Of a DNA stretch of 64,000 bases, positions 34,151 through 42,883 are shown one piece after another. How positions within the stretch are numbered: position 1 is the first letter of the stretch; every line of letters begins with the position of its first letter. The notes below the pieces were generated by a model that saw only the letters and a program-made list of their open reading frames with translations, was not told the DNA's origin and ran no database searches. Source of the DNA: Bradyrhizobium sp. SRL28 (GTDB taxonomy: Bacteria > Pseudomonadota > Alphaproteobacteria > Rhizobiales > Xanthobacteraceae); NCBI RefSeq assembly GCF_018596315.1, contig NZ_JAHEAG010000001.1:434001-498000 (forward strand), in the 5' to 3' direction. The position numbers and the translations under genes are program-made.

Positions 34151-35494
34151 TCAGCCGTGCGCCCTCATCAGGCCCGAGACGTCCGCAAGCGTATCGAGAC
34201 GCCACACATCATCGATGATGCGATCCATATCCCAACCGGCGCCACCCAACCGCGCACAATCGCGCAGTTTCGCTTCGATATCGCGGTCCGACAGCGGATC
34301 GGCAAGACTGCCCTTCGCTTCCATCACAATCTCGCTGAGCGTCTCTCCCGACGTCAGTTGGATAATGACGCGCGCGGCACCATCCGGAAGCGAAGCGTCA
34401 AGCGCCGCCCTCACCTTCTGGCGCAGGGACACGATGTCCGGTCGAAATACGGTCGCATCCGCGAACTCGGTGACGCCGGCCGCACCCAACAGCAGCGCAC
34501 AGGCGGCGCAATGATGAATGCTGACCCGTGCATCGCGTTCGTTACGAACCGGCCGGTCGCCGCGCGCCAGCAGCAGCGCCGAGCCCTGCACCGTGATGGA
34601 GGCGATATCATCGATGCGCTGGTTCAGCTTCGCCCGCAAATTGAAGCAGGCATCGATCACCGCATGAAACACGATGCCCGCCGGATAGGGCTTGTAGGTA
34701 TTTTTCGTAATCTCCCAGGTCCTGCCGAGACCGCCCGTCAAGCGTGCAGTATCTGGCACGTCCCCCATGGCGCGGGCCCAACCGAGCGGCCCTTCAATGG
34801 CCCGCGGCGATGCGGAATAGCCTTCTGCCGCGAGCAATGCCGCGAACAGGCCGTTGCGCGCCGCGTTGCCGACGCTGACATTCTTGGCGGCGCTCGGCAG
34901 GTTTTCGACGATCCCGGCCGATTGGCTGGCGGCAATTCCGATCGCATTCGAAATCTGGTCCGCCGGGAGCTCGAGCAGTTTCGCGCAGGCCGCGGCCGCA
35001 CCGAACACCCCGCAAGTCGAGGTGATGTGCCAGCCACGCGCGTAATGTCCAGGGGACACCGCGTTGCCGATGCGGCATTCCACTTCCACACCAAGAATGA
35101 ATGCCGTGAGAACAGCCTGCCCCGAAAATCCCCGCGTTTGCGCCAACGCCAGAACCGGCGCTGCGACGGGCGCGGCCGGATGAATGATGGTGTCCAGATG
35201 GGTATCGTCGAAATCAAGCAGGTTGGCCGAAACCGCGTTGACGAACGACGCGCCCAGCGCATCGAGCCGTTCCGGACGGCCGATGACCGCAGATGTCGCT
35301 GCACCGCTGAACGGCAATAACGTGCGCAACGCAGCGCTGACGGCGGGGTCATATGCCGAACCGAGCGCGGTGGCGAAAAAATTCAGGATCGAGCGTTTAG
35401 CTTCGTGATTATGCGCGGCAACATCCGCCCACAACGTGCCAGCAACGAAATCGGCGAAAATTGTGCCGGCGCCTTGCGCTTCATCCTGCCGCAC
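34151..35494 (-). CDS. MmgE/PrpD-family protein
   Basis: A 447-residue protein of the 2-methylcitrate dehydratase/iminodisuccinate epimerase/cis-aconitate decarboxylase fold. Family stretches are LDFDDTHLDTIIHPAAPVAAP (the active-site His loop), GHYARGWHITSTCGVFGAAAA and TYKPYPAGIVFHAVIDACFNL. The reaction is not predictable from sequence. It is co-directional with the CMD gene and divergent from an NAD-dependent beta-hydroxyacid dehydrogenase gene, whose operon has its own MmgE/PrpD and CMD copies. Confidence 0.86.
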   Translation of the reverse strand: MRQDEAQGAGTIFADFVAGTLWADVAAHNHEAKRSILNFFATALGSAYDPAVSAALRTLLPFSGAATSAVIGRPERLDALGASFVNAVSANLLDFDDTHLDTIIHPAAPVAAPVLALAQTRGFSGQAVLTAFILGVEVECRIGNAVSPGHYARGWHITSTCGVFGAAAACAKLLELPADQISNAIGIAASQSAGIVENLPSAAKNVSVGNAARNGLFAALLAAEGYSASPRAIEGPLGWARAMGDVPDTARLTGGLGRTWEITKNTYKPYPAGIVFHAVIDACFNLRAKLNQRIDDIASITVQGSALLLARGDRPVRNERDARVSIHHCAACALLLGAAGVTEFADATVFRPDIVSLRQKVRAALDASLPDGAARVIIQLTSGETLSEIVMEAKGSLADPLSDRDIEAKLRDCARLGGAGWDMDRIIDDVWRLDTLADVSGLMRAHG

Positions 35495-35573
35495 TGAGCG
35501 AGTTCCTCGGATCTTGTTTTTCCGACCCTATTCCGGCGCGGCATCGCCTGTCGACAAGAATCTTATGCTTGAC

Positions 35574-35590
35574 AGATTGACTGACAATCT
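35574..35590. promoter_or_regulatory. Inverted repeat in the divergent MmgE/dehydrogenase promoter region
   Basis: AGATTG-ACTGA-CAATCT is a perfect 6-bp inverted repeat with a 5-base centre. It is embedded in a TTGACA-rich stretch and lies midway between the two divergent starts (35494 and 35677). GntR-FCD operators are often short interrupted palindromes. The GntR gene at 46108 ends the rightward operon, so it is a candidate binder. Confidence 0.4.
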
Positions 35591-35676
35591 TGACATTCGG
35601 CGAAACGCGACCGGGGAACCCTGGCGCGGCAAGAACAAGAAAGCGCCCGTGCTTGCGGCGCGACAGGGAGCGAACC

Positions 35677-36573
35677 ATGGCAGCAGCAGAAACAATCGGC
35701 TTTGTCGGCACGGGCCGCATGGGTGGACCGATGGCCGGGCGTCTGCTCGACGCCGGCTATTCGCTGTGCGTTTACGATTCGCAGAGCGAGGCGACCAAAG
35801 CACTGGTTGCGCGTGGCGCACGGCTTGTGAAATCGCCCGCCGAAGTCGCATCGAGCGCAGACATCGTGCTGGCAAGCCTCCCGACTCCGGACATCGTCAA
35901 GGCGGTTGCGCTGGGGCCCGATGGAATCGTTGCCGGAAACCGCGCCACGGTCCTGATCGACCTGTCCACCACCGGACCCGGCGCGGCCAAATTGATCGCG
36001 AAAGGGTTCGAACCGAGAAACCTGACGCTGGTCGATGCGCCGGTCAGCGGTGGCATCAAGGGCGCGGTGAACGGCACGCTCGCGGTGATGGTGTCCTGCC
36101 CGAAGGCGACCTATGAAAGGGTTGAGCCGATCCTGAAGCACTTCGGAAAGCTGTTTTACACCGGTGACAAGCCGGGCACGGCACAGACGGCGAAACTCGC
36201 CAACAATCTGATGGCGGCTGCAGCACTGGTGATCACCTCCGAAGCGGTGGCGATGGGGGTCAAGGGCGGCGTCAACGCCAAGGTGCTGATCGATATCATC
36301 AACGCCAGCAGCGGTCGCAATAGCGCCTCGGAAGATAAATTCCCCCGCGCAGTGCTTCCCGGCACGTTCGATTTCGGATTTACCACCGGCCTCTCCTACA
36401 AGGACGTTCGGCTCTGCGTCGATGAAGCCGAGGCGATGGGCGTCCCGATGGTCTGCGGCTCGGTGGTCCGGCAGATGCTCGCCATCACCAACGCCAAATA
36501 TGGCGCCTCATCCGACTTCACCTCGATCGCAAAAGTGCTGGAGGAATGGGCCGGCGTGGAAATGCGCGGCTAG
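35677..36573 (+). CDS. NAD(P)-dependent beta-hydroxyacid dehydrogenase (HIBADH family)
   Basis: A 298-residue oxidoreductase starting at ATG 35677 with GGGAG upstream. The Rossmann motif GFVGTGRMGGPMAGRLL is at the N-terminus, the substrate loop DAPVSGGIKGA at about 120-130 and the catalytic Lys173 in GTAQTAKLANNLM. The family includes 3-hydroxyisobutyrate, tartronate-semialdehyde and related 2-/3-hydroxyacid dehydrogenases; the substrate is open. It is the first gene of a long rightward operon with MmgE/PrpD, ABC transporter, CMD, SDR and regulator genes. Confidence 0.86.
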   Translation: MAAAETIGFVGTGRMGGPMAGRLLDAGYSLCVYDSQSEATKALVARGARLVKSPAEVASSADIVLASLPTPDIVKAVALGPDGIVAGNRATVLIDLSTTGPGAAKLIAKGFEPRNLTLVDAPVSGGIKGAVNGTLAVMVSCPKATYERVEPILKHFGKLFYTGDKPGTAQTAKLANNLMAAAALVITSEAVAMGVKGGVNAKVLIDIINASSGRNSASEDKFPRAVLPGTFDFGFTTGLSYKDVRLCVDEAEAMGVPMVCGSVVRQMLAITNAKYGASSDFTSIAKVLEEWAGVEMRG

Positions 36574-36602
36574 ACCCGGGCGTCGCGCGAGGGACGATTG
36601 CC

Positions 36603-38000
36603 ATGACGATCGGATCTGCTGGACCAGGCGAAGTTTCATTGGCGCGTGCGCTGGCGCGCGCCGCACTTGCCGTCGATCCCGGTCGCTTCGATGCCGAAGT
36701 CATCGCCAAGGCGAAAATCTGCCTGCTGGATTTTCTCTCCTGTGCCTTCGAGGCGCGAAATCATCCGTGGAGCCGCCAGGCGATCGGCATCGCACGCGAG
36801 GTTGGAGACGGCGCGACCGTCATCGGCACCCACACCCTCGCCTCGCCGGGTGATGCGGCCTTCGCCAACGCCACCATGGGCCACGGCCTGGTGCGCGAAG
36901 ACATGCACGCCGCCAGCATCTGCCACCATGGCGTGGTGATCTGGCCGACCCTGCTCGCATTGTCGGAGCGAACATCGCTATCCGGCGCATCATTCCTTGC
37001 CGCCGCAATCATCGGCTATGAGGCCGGCGCGCAGATCGGCCGCGCGCTCTTTACCGCCGACCTCGCCCGCCTCTACCGGCCGACCGGCCTTGTTGCGCCA
37101 CTCGGCGCAGCGCTAGCGGGAAGCTATGCCCTCGGCCTTACCGAAGATGCCGCAACCAGCGCGATTGCCATTGCCGCCAACACATCGTCCGGCCTGAACG
37201 AATGGCCGCGCGCGGGCGGCTCCGAGATGTATTTCCACCCGGGCTTTGCCGCGCGCAACGCGATTGCCGCGATCGAACTGGCCGAGGCCGGCGCCGTCGC
37301 TTCGGAAACAATCCTCGAGGGCGAGGCCGGATTGTTCGCCGCCTTCCGCCGCCAGCCTGCTCCGTCCGAGATCCGGTTGTTTGCCGGCCCGCAGCCCGAG
37401 ATCATGGCCGTCTACAACAAGCCCGCTCCCGCCTGCAATTTCGCGCAGACCGCGGCGCAGGCAGCCCTGCGCGCCGCGCGCGAACTCGGGACAGCGGAAG
37501 ACATCGCGACCGTTGCGATCCGGGTCCCCGAAGCGGCGGCCCGCTACCCCGGCTGTGACTCCAAGGGGCCATTTCACAATGCGTTGCAAGCCAAGATGAG
37601 CATTCCCTTCAGCGTCGCCGCCGTGCTGGCGCGCGGCGCGCTCGAAGAGGAAAATTACGCTGATGTCGGCGATCTCAGGATTCTGCGCCTCGTCGAACGG
37701 ACCGATTTGCAAAGCGATCCTGGCCTTACCGCCGCGTTCCCCGCGAACCAGGGCGCCGAGGTCCTTGTTGGGTTGCGCGGTGGAAAAACCATCCATCAGC
37801 GTCTCGACAATGTCATTGCCGCGACGCCGGAGGAAATCCGTGTCCGCTTTCGGCAAGCTGCTTGCGATGTCATCGGCGACAAGCGCGCACGGCATCTGGA
37901 AGAACTCGTCGACGATTGCACATCGCTTCCGGACAGCCGCGTCATCGCCGCCCGGTGCCGACTCGAACCGACAGAGCAACGACTGCGGCCAGCGTCATGA
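36603..38000 (+). CDS. MmgE/PrpD-family protein (second copy)
   Basis: A 465-residue member of the same fold as the protein at 34151 but clearly divergent from it. Landmarks are KICLLDFLSCAFEARNHPW, NATMGHGLVREDMHAASICH (active-site region), AGSYALGLTEDAATSAIAIA and YNKPAPACNFAQTAAQAAL. I start at ATG 36603, 29 bases after the dehydrogenase stop; an in-frame ATG at 36546 would overlap that gene. Two distant MmgE/PrpD proteins in adjacent divergent units suggest related steps on two isomers or homologues. Confidence 0.85.
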   Translation: MTIGSAGPGEVSLARALARAALAVDPGRFDAEVIAKAKICLLDFLSCAFEARNHPWSRQAIGIAREVGDGATVIGTHTLASPGDAAFANATMGHGLVREDMHAASICHHGVVIWPTLLALSERTSLSGASFLAAAIIGYEAGAQIGRALFTADLARLYRPTGLVAPLGAALAGSYALGLTEDAATSAIAIAANTSSGLNEWPRAGGSEMYFHPGFAARNAIAAIELAEAGAVASETILEGEAGLFAAFRRQPAPSEIRLFAGPQPEIMAVYNKPAPACNFAQTAAQAALRAARELGTAEDIATVAIRVPEAAARYPGCDSKGPFHNALQAKMSIPFSVAAVLARGALEEENYADVGDLRILRLVERTDLQSDPGLTAAFPANQGAEVLVGLRGGKTIHQRLDNVIAATPEEIRVRFRQAACDVIGDKRARHLEELVDDCTSLPDSRVIAARCRLEPTEQRLRPAS

Positions 38001-38115
38001 TCGATAACGACAAACGGAAAATGGGGGGCACAATGTTCAAACCGGAGACGGCCGACGCGGCCATATCTATAGCTGATCCGAAACCGGGATACTCCCTTCC
38101 CGCGCGAGGTCTCCG

Positions 38116-39066
38116 GTGACCCAGGCACTGGAAGGCTTCCTGCAAGCATTGTCCGCCGGACTTTTGATCGGCGCGGTCTACGGCTTGATGTGCGTCGGGC
38201 TCGGGCTGATTTTCGGCGTCATGCGGGTGATCAATTTCGCCCAGGGCGATTTCATGATGCTCGGCATGTATGCGGCGTTCTATTTCTTCACCGCGCTCGG
38301 CGTTCAGGCCACGTTCGGCAACACCTTTGGACCGTTTGTCGCAATCCTGCTGGCCGGCCCGGTGCTGGCTGTCTTCGGTTACTTCGTCCACCTGACACTG
38401 ATCTCGCGCGTATCAGGCACGCGCACCTCTTCGCTCGAGGGCGAGGGTCATTATGCCCAGCTCATTCTGACGCTGGGGATCGCGCTGATCCTGCAGAATG
38501 GCGGCCTGCTCGTGTTCGGTTCGGTGCTGGCATCGATCCGAACGCCGCTATCGAGTTCGGCGTGGGAGCTTGGACCGTTGTTTTATGACGTCAGCGTCTT
38601 CATCAACAAGGCGCGCGGGATAGACGCGGTTGTTTCGCTGGTGACGATGTTGCTATTGACGCTCATGATCACGCGGTCGCGGATCGGAAAGTCGCTGCGC
38701 GCCGCTGCCGACAACCCCACCGCGGCGACCTATATGGGTATCGACGTCGATCGCGCGCACCGCATTGCCTTCGCGCTCGGCACCGGTATCACCGCCATTG
38801 CCGGCGGCCTGCTCGCCACCAACTATCCATTTCACCCCTTTGTCGGAGTCGAATACGTCATCGTCATGTACGCCGGCGTCGTGCTCGGCGGCATGGGCAG
38901 CATTGTCGGTGCCTTCTGGGGCGGCATGACGATCGGCCTGGTCCAGCAGATGTCCACGCTGATCCTGCCGACGCAATTGCAGAACGCCGCGATCTTCGTG
39001 GTGTTTCTTCTGATCATCTTCTTCCGCCCGCAAGGTTTCTTCGGGCGCATGGTCGAGAGGACATGA
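38116..39066 (+). CDS. Branched-chain-type ABC permease, LivH-like
   Basis: An inner-membrane subunit of 316 residues with eight or so hydrophobic segments. Family motifs are MRVINFAQGDFMMLGMYAAF and SLRAAADNPTAATYMGIDV (coupling loop). The start is GTG 38116. Its stop overlaps the LivM-LivG fusion gene by four bases (ATGA). The solute is set by the two binding proteins downstream; given the operon's enzymes, a small organic acid or aromatic compound is more likely than a branched-chain amino acid. Confidence 0.87.
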   Translation: MTQALEGFLQALSAGLLIGAVYGLMCVGLGLIFGVMRVINFAQGDFMMLGMYAAFYFFTALGVQATFGNTFGPFVAILLAGPVLAVFGYFVHLTLISRVSGTRTSSLEGEGHYAQLILTLGIALILQNGGLLVFGSVLASIRTPLSSSAWELGPLFYDVSVFINKARGIDAVVSLVTMLLLTLMITRSRIGKSLRAAADNPTAATYMGIDVDRAHRIAFALGTGITAIAGGLLATNYPFHPFVGVEYVIVMYAGVVLGGMGSIVGAFWGGMTIGLVQQMSTLILPTQLQNAAIFVVFLLIIFFRPQGFFGRMVERT

Positions 39067-40853
39067 CCATGCGTGGATGGCGATCGCTGCTGCCTATCAT
39101 TGTGTTCACCGCACTCTATGCGGCGGTGTCGCTGAGCGTGACCAATTCCTATTACCAGTTGGTGATGACGCTGGTTCCGGTCTGGGCGATATTCGGCCTG
39201 TCGTGGAACCTGCTCAGCGGATACACCGGGCTGATATCGTTCGGTCATGCGGCCTTCTTCGGCGTCGGGGCCTATGCCGTCGTGCTCGGCCAGATCCATT
39301 TCGATCTGTCGCCGTGGATCATGATCCCCATCGCAGCCATTCTCGGCGGCATTGCCGGATTGCTGATCGGATTTCCGACTTTCCGCCTGCAGGGCCACTA
39401 CTTCGCGCTGGCGATGCTCGCCTACCCGCTCGCCATTCTCTATGTGTTCGAATGGCTCGGCCTTCAGGAAGTCACGCTGCCAATCAAGCGCGACAATCCG
39501 ATCGCCTATATGCAATTTGCCGATCACCGTCTCTACACGCTGCTGGCGCTGGCGATGATGCTCGGCACGATCCTGCTGACGCGGGCGATCGAACGATCGC
39601 GCTTCGGCATGGCGCTGCTGGCGATCAAACAGAACGAGGCCGCCGCGGAAGCCGCGGGGATCAACACGCTGGCCTGGAAGCTCCGGGCCGTCACTGTCAG
39701 CGGAGCCATCGCCGGAGCGGTTGGCGGATTTTACGCGGTCGTGCTGCTGGTGGTGACCCCGCAATCCGTATTCGGCATGCTGGTGTCGGCCCAGGCGCTG
39801 ACGGTCGCCATGTTTGGCGGTGTCGGAACGGTCTGGGGGCCGGTGATCGGATCGGTGATCCTGATCCCACTCGCGGAAACGCTCAACGCCGAAGCAGGCT
39901 CGCGCTTTCCCGGCATTCAGGGGGTGATCTACGGCCTCGCCATCATATGCGTCATCCTTCTCGCGCCTGAGGGCCTGTTCTGGAAAGTGCGTGACTTCCT
40001 GCGCAAGCGGTCGGCACCATCGGCTGCGGCGAAGTTGAGCGCACCGGATGTTCCGGTCGCGGCTGCCGTCCCCGCCGCACCGGCGCCAGCGCGTGCCAAA
40101 CGACCCACTGGGACAGGCGACGTCGTTCTCGAAGTACGTAACCTGTCGCGTTCCTTCGGCGGATTGAAAGCCGTTCAGGATGTCAGCTTCAAGCTGCGGC
40201 GAAACGAGATCCTCGGGATCATCGGCCCCAACGGGGCCGGCAAGACCACGCTGTTCAACCTGTTGAATGGTTTCCTTCGGCCAGGTACGGGCGAGATTCT
40301 CCTCGACGGACGCGAGATGTCCGGCCGCAAGCCGCACGAACTCTGCGAGGCCGGCATCGGCCGCACCTTCCAGATCATGCGCCCGTTCCTGCGCATGTCG
40401 ATCTCGGACAACGTCGTGGTCGGAGCCTATGTCCGCGCCAAGACCGATGCCGAGGCAAGGCAACTGGCGACTGACGCGATTGCCCGCGTCGGCCTGTCCG
40501 AAATCGCCGACCGCATCGCCGGTGAACTCACGACCAAGGAATTACGCCTGATGGAGCTCGCCCGCGCGCTGGCCGGACAGCCACGTATCCTGCTGCTCGA
40601 CGAGACGCTCGCAGGCCTCGGCCATGACGAAGCCAACGAGGTCGTAGCCGTAATCCAGCGGCTGGCCCGCGACGGCATGACGATCGCGATCATCGAACAC
40701 ACGATGCAGGCGATGGTTCGCCTGGTCGACAGTTTCCTGGTGCTCGACCATGGCGCCGTTATCGTCGAGGGCGAACCTGAAGCGGTGACCCGCGACAGCC
40801 GCGTCATCGAGGCCTATCTCGGCAAAAAATGGGTGGCCCATGCTCCGCATTGA
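39063..40853 (+). CDS. LivM-LivG fusion: ABC permease joined to ATPase
   Basis: A 596-residue fused subunit. Residues 1 to about 310 are a LivM-type permease (LIVSFG-like GLISFGHAAFFGVGAYAVVL, ERSRFGMALLAIKQNEAAAE). Then comes an Ala/Pro-rich linker (about 318-355), then a LivG-type ATPase. Walker A GPNGAGKTT is near 388-396 and Walker B is RILLLDETLAGL. The ABC signature is degenerate (LTTKELRLMELARAL instead of LSxGQ), so ATP turnover may depend on the LivF partner. It overlaps livH by 4 bases and the LivF-like gene by 14. Confidence 0.9.
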   Translation: MTMRGWRSLLPIIVFTALYAAVSLSVTNSYYQLVMTLVPVWAIFGLSWNLLSGYTGLISFGHAAFFGVGAYAVVLGQIHFDLSPWIMIPIAAILGGIAGLLIGFPTFRLQGHYFALAMLAYPLAILYVFEWLGLQEVTLPIKRDNPIAYMQFADHRLYTLLALAMMLGTILLTRAIERSRFGMALLAIKQNEAAAEAAGINTLAWKLRAVTVSGAIAGAVGGFYAVVLLVVTPQSVFGMLVSAQALTVAMFGGVGTVWGPVIGSVILIPLAETLNAEAGSRFPGIQGVIYGLAIICVILLAPEGLFWKVRDFLRKRSAPSAAAKLSAPDVPVAAAVPAAPAPARAKRPTGTGDVVLEVRNLSRSFGGLKAVQDVSFKLRRNEILGIIGPNGAGKTTLFNLLNGFLRPGTGEILLDGREMSGRKPHELCEAGIGRTFQIMRPFLRMSISDNVVVGAYVRAKTDAEARQLATDAIARVGLSEIADRIAGELTTKELRLMELARALAGQPRILLLDETLAGLGHDEANEVVAVIQRLARDGMTIAIIEHTMQAMVRLVDSFLVLDHGAVIVEGEPEAVTRDSRVIEAYLGKKWVAHAPH

Positions 40854-41547
40854 AGGGCTGACCGCCGGCTATTCCGCAATTCCCGTGTTGAACGGCGTCT
40901 CAATCAAGGTCGAGGAAGGCCAGTTCGTCGCCATCGTCGGACCGAACGGCGCCGGCAAAACCACGCTGTTCAAGACGATTTCCGGTATCGTGCGCCCAAG
41001 CGCGGGAACCATCACATTCGGAGATCACGACCTGCTGGCGATCCGGCCGGCGCAACGCGCGCATCTCGGCATCGCCCACGTCCCGGAGGGCCGTCAGGTG
41101 TTTCCTTCGCTCACCGTGATGGAAAACCTCGAAATGGGTGCGATGACGGAGGCTGGCCAGCGCGACTGGAAACGCAACATCGAGCGCATTTTCGAATGGC
41201 TGCCGATCCTCGCCGAACGCCGCGGCCAGTTCGCAGGTACGCTCTCGGGCGGACAGCAGCAGATGCTGGCGATCGGCCGCGGGCTCGCAGGCTCGCCCAA
41301 GCTCCTGATGCTGGATGAACCCTCCATGGGTCTCGCGCCCACGATCGCGGATTTCATCTTCGAGCGGCTGATCGAAATCCGCCGGCAATCAAACCTGACG
41401 ATCCTGCTGGTCGAACAGCGCGTGGCAGAGGCGCTCGAATCCGCCGACCACGGCTACGTTCTGGAGGCAGGCCGTGTCGCACTCGAAGGCAACAACCAAA
41501 CCTTGCGGGCGGACGATCGCATCCGCAAGGCCTACCTCGGCATGTAA
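40840..41547 (+). CDS. Branched-chain-type ABC ATPase, LivF-like
   Basis: A 235-residue ATPase with Walker A GPNGAGKTT (34-42), a canonical signature TLSGGQQQMLAIGRGLA, Walker B LLMLDEPSMGL and switch region ILLVEQRV. It pairs with the ATPase half of the LivM-LivG fusion. It starts 14 bases inside that gene, so translation is coupled. The first binding-protein gene follows after 30 bases. Confidence 0.9.
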   Translation: MLRIEGLTAGYSAIPVLNGVSIKVEEGQFVAIVGPNGAGKTTLFKTISGIVRPSAGTITFGDHDLLAIRPAQRAHLGIAHVPEGRQVFPSLTVMENLEMGAMTEAGQRDWKRNIERIFEWLPILAERRGQFAGTLSGGQQQMLAIGRGLAGSPKLLMLDEPSMGLAPTIADFIFERLIEIRRQSNLTILLVEQRVAEALESADHGYVLEAGRVALEGNNQTLRADDRIRKAYLGM

Positions 41548-41577
41548 CCAACGAACAACACCATTGGGAGGACGAAA

Positions 41578-42846
41578 ATGGGCCAGGAAAAGATTGAGGA
41601 CAACCTATCCGGCAGGAACTCGAAGACATCGCTGACGCGGCGGACCGTGCTCTCAGGTGCGGCTGCTATCGGCCTGTCGACGGTGGCACGCGCGCAGCAG
41701 CCGGCCGAGGTCAAGGTGGGCCTGATCGTGCCGCTGTCGGGCATCTACACAAGGCCGGGTCAGGTGATGCGCATGGGCGCCGAAATGGGCATCGAGCACA
41801 TCAACGCGCAAGGCGGCATCAAATCGCTCGGCGGAGCGAAGATGAAGCTTGTCGTGATCGATTGTGGCGACACCACGGAAAAGGCCAAGAACGCGGCGCA
41901 GCGCATGGTCGCCCAGGAGGCCGATCTGGTTGCAGCAACCGGCTCCTATCTGAGCTCCTTCACGCTGGCGGTCACCGAGGTCACCGAGCGCGCCGAACTA
42001 CCAATGCTCACGCTGTCCTATTCGGACTTGCTGACCGAGCGCGGCTTCAAATTCATCTTCCAGACGGCGGCGCCTGCGAGCCGGCAATCGGAGCTCGGCC
42101 TGCCCGAACTGATGAAGCTCGCGGAAGCCGCATCCGGCAAGCGCCCGAAGACGGTGGCGATGCTGATGGACAACACGGCGACGTCGGTTGCGACCGCCAA
42201 GGCGCTCAAGGAGAAGATCTTTACGCAGGAAGGCCTGCAACTGGTCGTGGAGGAAGTCTGGACGCCACCGCTTTCGGACGCCACGCCGCTGATTCAGAAG
42301 GTAAGGTCAGCCCGCCCGGACCTGCTGCTGTTCATGCCCAACGCGATTTCAGATGCCAAGCTCGGCCTGGAAAAAATCAACGAGTTCGGGCTCGGCCAGG
42401 GCAAAATTCCGACCGTCTCCTTCTCGATCACGATCGCCGAGCCCGACATGCTGCAAAGCGTCAGCACCGACGCCGTGCAGGGCATCATGACGGTAGTCGC
42501 CAACTGGGGCTCGAAGGGCCACGAAGCCTTGATCGCCGAGTTGAAGGCAAAATACAAAGAGCCCTGGATGACGCAGAACGTCATCTCGACCTATGGCGAC
42601 ATGTGGCTGATGAAGGCCGCGCTCGAACAAGCCGGCAAGGCCGACCGCCTTGCCGTTGCGCAGGCGTTCCGCACCATGGACGGCGGTCCGTCGAAACACT
42701 ACCCCGGTGGTCAGCTCAAGTTCGACGAAAAGGGCCGCCGTGTCGGCGCCGGCGTCGTGATCGTGCAATGGCAGTCCGGCGTGCCCGTCACCGTCTTTCC
42801 GTCCGACCTCGCATTAGCCGCTCCGTTCTGGCCGAAGAAAGCTTGA
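41578..42846 (+). CDS. ABC transporter substrate-binding protein (Leu/Ile/Val-type), copy 1
   Basis: A 422-residue periplasmic protein. A twin-arginine-like signal (SLTRRTVLSGAAAIGLSTVARAQQ) precedes the Peripla_BP_6 core (EVKVGLIVPLSGIYTRPGQV, HINAQGGIKSLGGAKMKL). The binding cleft region YLSSFTLAVTEVTERAELP is shared with the next protein. The start ATG 41578 follows GGGAGG. It delivers its ligand to the LivH/LivMG/LivF complex. The ligand is unknown; the branch often binds aromatic or short organic acids. Confidence 0.88.
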   Translation: MGQEKIEDNLSGRNSKTSLTRRTVLSGAAAIGLSTVARAQQPAEVKVGLIVPLSGIYTRPGQVMRMGAEMGIEHINAQGGIKSLGGAKMKLVVIDCGDTTEKAKNAAQRMVAQEADLVAATGSYLSSFTLAVTEVTERAELPMLTLSYSDLLTERGFKFIFQTAAPASRQSELGLPELMKLAEAASGKRPKTVAMLMDNTATSVATAKALKEKIFTQEGLQLVVEEVWTPPLSDATPLIQKVRSARPDLLLFMPNAISDAKLGLEKINEFGLGQGKIPTVSFSITIAEPDMLQSVSTDAVQGIMTVVANWGSKGHEALIAELKAKYKEPWMTQNVISTYGDMWLMKAALEQAGKADRLAVAQAFRTMDGGPSKHYPGGQLKFDEKGRRVGAGVVIVQWQSGVPVTVFPSDLALAAPFWPKKA

Positions 42847-42883
42847 TCGCAACGCGTTTCAAACATTTCAGGGAGGAATAGTC

